The notes under the pieces were generated by a model. The model searched no databases. It saw only the letters and a program-made list of their open reading frames with translations, and was not told where the DNA came from. The translations under genes were made by a program, and so were the position numbers. Below are positions 56,881-64,000 of a stretch of 64,000 nucleotides of DNA, piece by piece. Where the stretch lies: contig NW_004454166.1 of the NCBI RefSeq assembly GCF_000283155.1, positions 615,157-679,156 of the forward strand. The letters run 5' to 3'. The stretch's first letter is position 1, and the number at the start of each line of letters is the position of its first letter. Origin of the DNA: Ceratotherium simum simum (Eukaryota > Chordata > Mammalia > Perissodactyla > Rhinocerotidae).

Positions 56881-57959
56881 ACTGCTCTCCCCTTGTACAC
56901 ACTCTCATCCGCCACCCTTAGCACACGCCTGGCACAGAGGAGGCCCTCCATAATGCCAAGAGATTAGCCGACACCAAGCTGGTTCCTCGTGAGACTGTCT
57001 CGTGTGTATCATGTACTATATCCGTCTCCACCTAGAGGACTCTGGTCTCTGCCCAGCCAGCACTGCATCCCTCACAGGAAATGCTCACGCGGTGAGCAGG
57101 ATGCAGGGTTTTCTGAGTGATGTCATGTGCTCGTGTGCTCTCATCTCGGAAAGCTGCAGCCTCCTTTGTGACTGCCCCACGCCTGCTGTACCGAGCACGC
57201 GGGGGCGGCGCTCCCAGCCGGCGTTGTGTTCATTTCTCACAGCCACACAGATTGGGTGCCAGGTTTTGCTTATTTCTGATCAAACTGCACTTTTTAATCA
57301 ATAAACAAGATATGATCCAGAGATGCCAGGGAGCTGTTCAGCGTGCATCCTGACCCAGGTGTGCCAGGGGTCAGCTGGGCCAGCCGACCCTCTTCCCATC
57401 CTCAGGCGGACCCTTCGTTGGCTTGGGCCCCTTGAGGGCAGTTCTGCTCCCTCTCCTTTCCTGTTCCCACCTGACAAGGCCCTCGGCCACCTCCAGAGTC
57501 ATGACTGGCTCTTCCTCCCCCGTGGTCTTGTCTCCCCAGGATTATTCTGGCCTGCCGGAGGCCCTGACTCGTCCCCCGAGAGGTGTGCTCAGGTAAAATC
57601 CCACTTCCAGCAGAGCCTGATGACCCAGGTGGAGAGGCTCACCTAATTCCCCGCTGGCTGATGATGCCTCAGAGTCTAGGGGGCACCTCCAAGTCCACTC
57701 CCTACCCCCCAGCGCAGGGAGAGGGGAGGTGGGGACTGGCGCACTGAGGGGTGTGCCCCGTCTTACAAGGTTGATGAGGATGGGCAGTCCCACCTCTGCC
57801 TGGGCACCCATGCCACCTGCTTTCCCTCCTGGGACGGTGGAAAGGCTGCAGGTGCTCAGGGGCACCCCCCAACTGCCTATGCCTCCAGAGGCAGCGCGCC
57901 ACCCCTCCATCCTGCATCGTTGTTACCATCAGCACCGAGACAAGTTCCAGTCACAAACT

Positions 57960-58140
57960 TCTTAACAGTAAATAGATAAAGTGATCCTGACCCAATGCCC
58001 CCTCTTGCTGCTGCCCCTGTTGAGAACATGAGCTCCAGGAGGGCAGGAACAGATCTGGGTCACCGCTGCGTCCTCAGTGCCTGTAATGGTGCCTGGCGCG
58101 TGACGGGGGCTCAGTAAATAGCTGTCCCATGAGTGGATGA
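57960..58140 (+). mobile_element. L2 LINE 3' tail
   Basis: Sense L2 tail: GAACATGAGCTCCAGGAGGG, GCCTGTAATGGTGCCTGGCG, GGGGCTCAGTAAATAGCTGT, then GAGTGGATGA. Confidence 0.65.
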
Positions 58141-58199
58141 GGGCCCCGGAGAGCTGTCGGCGCTTTCTCTCCCTTTCGTCACCTCTCATTCTCTCGCCC

Positions 58200-59370
58200 A
58201 CCGTAGTCTGCTTCCCTCTGCCCAGGTGACCAGGTGGCCTCCTCTGTCCTCCATGGCCATCAGCGCGGGAGATGGCTCCCTCCTTCGCAGACACCCTCTA
58301 CTCCCAGGCTTTCTCCCGCCTCTCTGGCCGCTCCCTCCACCTCCCCTGCTGGCTCCTTGCCTTAGCTTGACCTGGAGGTTGGACTGTTCAGGGCCCAGTT
58401 GCAACTCTGTTCCCCCTGGTAGTCTCAGGATCCTGCTGCTGAGTCAGCAGTGCAGAGCCCCAGCCCACACCTCTCCCACAATGCCCGACTCCTACCTCCA
58501 GCTGCCTTCTTGGCATCTCCACTTGGCTGACCACTGGGCATCTCATGTTTCATGTGTTCAGAACTAGGCTCCTGATCTTCTCTTGGACCCCCTTCCTCCC
58601 CCACTTCCCACCTCCATAAACGGCATTACATCTACCTAGTTACTCAAGCTGCAAACCTGCAGTCATCTTGATTCCTTTCTTTGCCTCACACTGTGTCTAA
58701 TGCATTACTGAGTTCTGCCAGCTCTCCATCTAAAGTGCAGCCTGAGTTCCTCCGGACCCGTCTGGACCACTGCAGGAGCCTCCTCCTGACTTGTCTCCTG
58801 CTTCACTTCCCATCCTCGCTTCTGGGCAGCCTGGTTGAACTTGTGTAAGATCATCCAGAGCAAATAACACCTCTGTTGAAAACTCGCCTTGCCGTCCGCT
58901 TTGCTTAGAATGAAATCAGACTTCTTCCCTTGGCCCTCAAGGCCTCGGGGAACTGGGCCCTGCGTCCCACTCCACCCTCACTCCTGCCACTCTCCACACG
59001 ACCCTTCTTGCTGCCTTTCTGCCCCATGGACACCCAAGCTCTCTCCCCCTTCAGGACTTTTGCGCTTGCTGGCTTCTCTGCAGAAAACGTGTTTTCTTCG
59101 GCTCTTTGCATGGTTAGCTCCTTCTCATGATGCAGATTCTCAGGTCAAATGTCATCTCAGGGGCCTCCCCTGTCCATTTGTTCTAAAGTAGGCACCTCCC
59201 CCACCCCATCATTGCCTTGTCACAAACTCGGTGTTCTTCCTTAGCACGTGTCACTATCTGAAATTGTTTCCTGAGTCTGTTTGTTGACTCTCCGTCTCCC
59301 TGCATCAGCCCCATGAGATCAAGGATGTGGTAAGCGGTGAATAAATATTGGATGAGCTAATGGGCATTGG
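58200..59370 (+). mobile_element. Long L2 LINE copy (about 1.15 kb)
   Basis: The longest L2 in the window, sense and nearly collinear: GAACTAGGCTCCTGATCTTC, GCAGTCATCTTGATTCC, TGGACCACTGCAGGAGCCTC, GCTTAGAATGAAATCAGACT, CTCAGGTCAAATGTCATCTC, GTGTCACTATCTGAAATTG, and a tail GGTGAATAAATATTGGATGA. It covers the end of the former reverse-transcriptase frame and the 3' UTR. The frame is broken. Confidence 0.82.
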
Positions 59371-60574
59371 ATGGGCTGGATGGCGATGGTTGAGTCTTCG
59401 TAACCCCAAGGCTCTGGCCGGGATGGCCCTCTCTGAGAGCCCAGCAGTCCCCAAACTGGCCCCCTGCCTGGGTGCTGTCCCCAGTCCAGGCAGAGTCTGC
59501 TTGGGCCCCACAGTCCAGCCACGCCCACTCTGTCTCTGGCCTCAGCCCCCCCCATCTAGTGTCCTTTGGCCCATCTCCCCCAAACTCTGCCTGGGTCTTC
59601 TTTGATCCTTGACCCTGAGTCCCCTGGCTTTCTCTCCATGTGGAGCAGCCGGGGAGGGACCCTGCAGGATCCCGTTTACCCCCAGGGATTACCCTTCACC
59701 GGGATCCGGAGGCCCGTCTGCCACCCCCTCTTAGAGCTGGTGTGCTCCAGTGCTCAGGGAGGGCCAGGCGGCGGGCAGCACTTCCCTGGAGACCACTTCT
59801 AGGCCTTTCCCAGGGGACGGCTCTGCTTCAAATGGCTGGAGCTTGTTTTCCTAATAAAACAACATTTTTGTCAGCTCACTGGGGGTGTTTTACACAGGTG
59901 AAATTTCCCGGAAAACAACCTTGCCAAATCTGTTAACTCCTGTTTCTGAAGTCGGCCCCATCCTTGTCTAACTGTTTTTGCCCGTTGCAATCATGTCTCC
60001 TTTCTAAAGCATAGCTAGAGCCTTCACATCTCCATGAGTGTTGTAATTACGGCAGCCGTGGAGTCCCACTCCCCATTCCCACTCATTCCTATGTAAGTTC
60101 AGAAAGGAAGGCAGGTCTGCGGTCTGCACATTCCCTGCCGTTTCCCTTGGCAAGTCTCCCCTCCAGATGTCCAGCCGCGGGGCTGACCTGCTGGGAGTGG
60201 TCCCCCCCGGGTGGTCAGCGACTCAGTCACATGCTCACTGGACAGGGCACTCACATCTGACTGCTCTCCAGTCCTTGCTTTCCTAAAGTTCGTTGGGTCT
60301 TTTCAGGTGATAATTATGTCATCATCACTGCTGCTAACTGTTCAGAACACCGCCTTGTGGATAGCAGAAGGTGCACAGTGAGAGGCAGTGTGACCTTTGA
60401 GCAGAACGTCGGCAGCAGAACTCTCAGAGGTCCTGTTTGCAGGGCACCCCTGGGCCAGGACAGGAGGCAGCACCCCCCACTTACACCTGGGAATTTAAGA
60501 TGCAGCCTACGAGGCGGGCAGCAGCCTGAAATCATGATAGTTGGGGATGTTACTCGTGGCCATCTGCAGGTTGT

Positions 60575-60760
60575 TTCTACTAATGCTTGTAGCTACCATT
60601 TGTTGACGCTCCCCCCATCTCAGGCTCTGCAGAAGCCCTTATATGCATCACCCTCTTTACTCCTCACAACCCCAAAACAGGGGTGGAGGGATCCTAACAT
60701 GGTAGAGCACCGAGGCACAGCCAGGTTCAGCCTCTTGCCCCAGACTGCCCGGTCTTTTGG
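60575..60760 (-). mobile_element. MIR SINE, degraded
   Basis: Antisense MIR: GTAGCTACCATTTGTTGACG, CACCCTCTTTACTCCTCACA, then ACCGAGGCACAGCCAGGTTC. Confidence 0.6.
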
Positions 60761-61214
60761 CCTCTGCAGCCAGAGCGTGATCCTGCCACGGCCACTGGGC
60801 ACCTCTGGTTCTCTTCCTGGCCTGTCTCTCGCCCCCTTCCCACGGACCTTGCCCCTCAGAGACCATAATGTAAACAGAATGCGTTCTGAGTATACCTGCT
60901 GACGGGCTTCTTATGATCTTCACTCTTCCACTGAAATTTTACCTTCAGCTTTTCGAACCTCAGAAATCAGTGTTGCCCTTTTGTCCTACAGTGGGGGCCT
61001 TGGTCAGGCCGTCTGCCACTGCACCCCTCCCTTCTGATTCTGCCGCTCAGCACGTGGTGTCTGAAGGAGTGACGCTGGGGTTCCCACGTGCCCAGTCGAT
61101 GCCAGATTCTCTTGGGAGGAGCATTGGTGTGGCCACCCCACCCTAGCTGCCTGCTCTCCTGAGTGATGAGCACCACCCCCTCGTCCTTCCTGTCAGCACC
61201 CTCTGATGGCTTCA

Positions 61215-62226
<1,012 letters not shown>

Positions 62227-62444
62227 TGAGTCCCGCCCCCTTTACCCCGCCTCCTCAGGCGAGATGCGGCCCAGCCCTGTGTCTGTGGCAGAAAGACCGC
62301 CAGGGTCCCCCTGGGAAACTTGCCGGCGCAAGTCATTTCAAGCCTTGGTTTTTCAGTTTGATCTTATTCTCCTGGGATATGTTCTGTTTCTGCCTCCCCA
62401 GAAGAGGAGGGGCATTTTCTTAGGATTTATATTAAATAACCAAG

Positions 62445-62635
62445 AATGGCTTCATACCTGCTGCGAGCCAGGGACTGTATGACGCTCTCAACACCCTCAT
62501 CCCTCTCTCACACCTCACATCAGTCCTCTGATGAGAAGCATAGTGACCCAAAGCATAGTTTTGCAGGTGAGGAAACTGAGGCTCAGAGAGGGGACATGGC
62601 TGGCCCAGGGGCAGGGCCAGCCCTTGAGACCTGCT
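62445..62635 (-). mobile_element. MIR SINE
   Basis: Antisense MIR: GTTTTGCAGGTGAGGAAACT, then GAGGCTCAGAGAGGGGACAT. The upstream 3' part is diverged. Confidence 0.75.
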
Positions 62636-63421
62636 GTTTGCCTCTCTGCTGCACCCCACTGCTGCTGTGAGAACAACCTTTTCCTTATGTTCTGGGTTGC
62701 TGTTTGGGCGGGTCTGATTCTTGTGTCTGTCACAAAAGTGGTGAGGAACACTGGGAAGAGCCAGGAAGAATCCTGCTGCTGTCATCACCTGTGCTGCTTT
62801 ATCAGTTGTCAGGTCTTTCTGACCTACGAGGCAGTGCTGGGGGTAGGCAGCCCCCAAATAAAAGGAGCGTTTTTGGTTGAATGCTTCATCATTCTATACT
62901 GTTACTGGATGGGACCCAGCAGTACAATAAAAACCCATTTTACAGATAGGAAAACTGAGGCCCAGAGAGAGGAGGGACTTCCCAAGGCCACAGAGACAGT
63001 TAATACAGAATTGGAGTGTAAACCCAAGCCCTTCCAACCAGCACAGACCACCAGGAGCAGTAAAGTGTTCTGCCTGGCCACCTCTCTGCTCTGCTCACCA
63101 TTATTAGAGGGATGTGGTGGAGAGAGAGCCTGCTGGGACGCAGCTGTCAGGAGAACCTGTGTGCAGCCCAGCCATGTAGCCAGTAGGATCAGTGCAGCCA
63201 AGGAAGGAGAGACTGTCCCGTGCTCTCTGCTCAGGACTGACCACCCCGGGATGCTGGACTCTGCCCTGAGAGGAACAGTGACAGACTGCAGAGCAGGGGC
63301 AGGAAACAGGCACTGGGAGTCTGCCTGCAGAAGGGAGGATGTCTGGACACATGGTGGAACCACAGATCTTTCAAGGACCGTGAGGGCAAAAGGAGCAGAC
63401 ATGGCGGGGGACCCCAGATAG
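62531..63421 (+). other. Open reading frame of 296 codons, probably not a gene
   Basis: The longest ATG-started frame in the window lies inside intron 5 in the sense direction. It runs through parts of two MIR elements (for example KTEAQREEG is MIR read in frame). It has one hydrophobic stretch around residues 56-76 (FLMFWVAVWAGLILV) and many Cys residues, but no recognisable domain, promoter or poly(A) signal. An antisense frame of 166 codons overlaps it. Repeat content and the absence of family resemblance argue against a gene. Confidence 0.12.
62885..63050 (-). mobile_element. MIR SINE
   Basis: Antisense MIR: CATTTTACAGATAGGAAAAC, TGAGGCCCAGAGAGAGGAGG, GGACTTCCCAAGGCCACAGA, then ATTGGAGTGTAAACCCAAGC. 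Confidence 0.82.
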
Positions 63422-64000
63422 GGGAGTTATGGGCAGGAAGATTTCAGCTCAGTAAGAGGCAACGTTTTCTAACAGTCGAGCTGATCAAGAATTAGAGCGA
63501 GCCAAGGCTGCCTCAAGAAGTAGTGAGCATCTCATCACTGGGGGTGTGCAACCAGGGCCCGGACGACCACCTCTCCAGGGAGGATGTGGAGGGGATTCCT
63601 GACCAGCTGGGAGGGCACTCAGGACAAATGGCCTCTGCATACTTCATTGGCCACCATCACACCTGACAGCTTAAAGCCTCAGGTTGGTTATCACAGCCGA
63701 GGAAAATTCAATATGCTAAACCACAGCTGGGCTGGGAGGCTGGGCTGGAGGCAGCCAAAGCCAGAGGGCCGTCATTGGATTGAGGAGAGGGCAGCGGCAG
63801 GGGACAGGTGCACCCTGCTGGCCATGTTGACAGGGGCCAGGCATGCCTCAACTCCCCGCTGCTCCACGCAGCCCTGCTCCCTCCTGCACTGTCCGAGGTA
63901 ACCTCGCAACCCAGGCGCCCATGAGTGCTGCTTCCGGATCTCCACCTTCCCGCTTCAAGGTGAACTGCTCTTTTCTGGGCTGTGAGAGGTAGAGGAAGCA

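Overview
This is a stretch of mammalian nuclear DNA lying almost entirely inside one gene. Four coding exons on the + strand match, from my knowledge of the protein, the adaptor SHB (Src homology 2 domain-containing adaptor protein B). They read through in one frame across canonical splice sites and end partway into the SH2 domain. The large first exon lies upstream of the window and the last exon, with the C-terminal part of the SH2 domain, lies downstream. No other gene is visible. Most open frames here are chance frames or parts of old repeats.

Organism: three tRNA-derived SINEs of the equine repetitive element (ERE) type, each with an A-rich tail and two with clear target-site duplications, point to a perissodactyl. 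A horse, donkey or zebra is most likely; rhinoceros or tapir is not excluded. Ancient mammal-wide repeats (MIR, L2, MER5-type hAT elements, L1M tails, one ERVL-type LTR) fill much of the rest.

Layout: 1-1702 is the end of intron 1. 1703-1823 is exon 2 (YSDP and YMEP motifs). 1824-38302 is intron 2 (36.5 kb), with MIR and L2 fragments, a local direct-plus-inverted duplication at 9785-10924, an (AC)18 microsatellite, an LTR and an L1 tail. 38303-38518 is exon 3 (YDTP and YDQP motifs). 38519-55770 is intron 3, with two EREs, two MER5-like elements and an AT-rich homeodomain-motif block at 51090-51590. 55771-55942 is exon 4 (basic linker up to the SH2 domain). 55943-62105 is intron 4, with a long L2 copy and an ERE nested in another L2. 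62106-62225 is exon 5 (first half of the SH2 domain). 62226-64000 is the start of intron 5.

I found no new protein system. The least ordinary items are the 186-bp inverted repeat (93% identical, no gaps) beside a 90-bp direct repeat in intron 2, two or three blocks that look like conserved regulatory DNA, several G-quadruplex candidates, the frame-preserving structure of exons 3 and 5, and a 296-codon open frame in intron 5. Repeat boundaries were judged by eye and are approximate.
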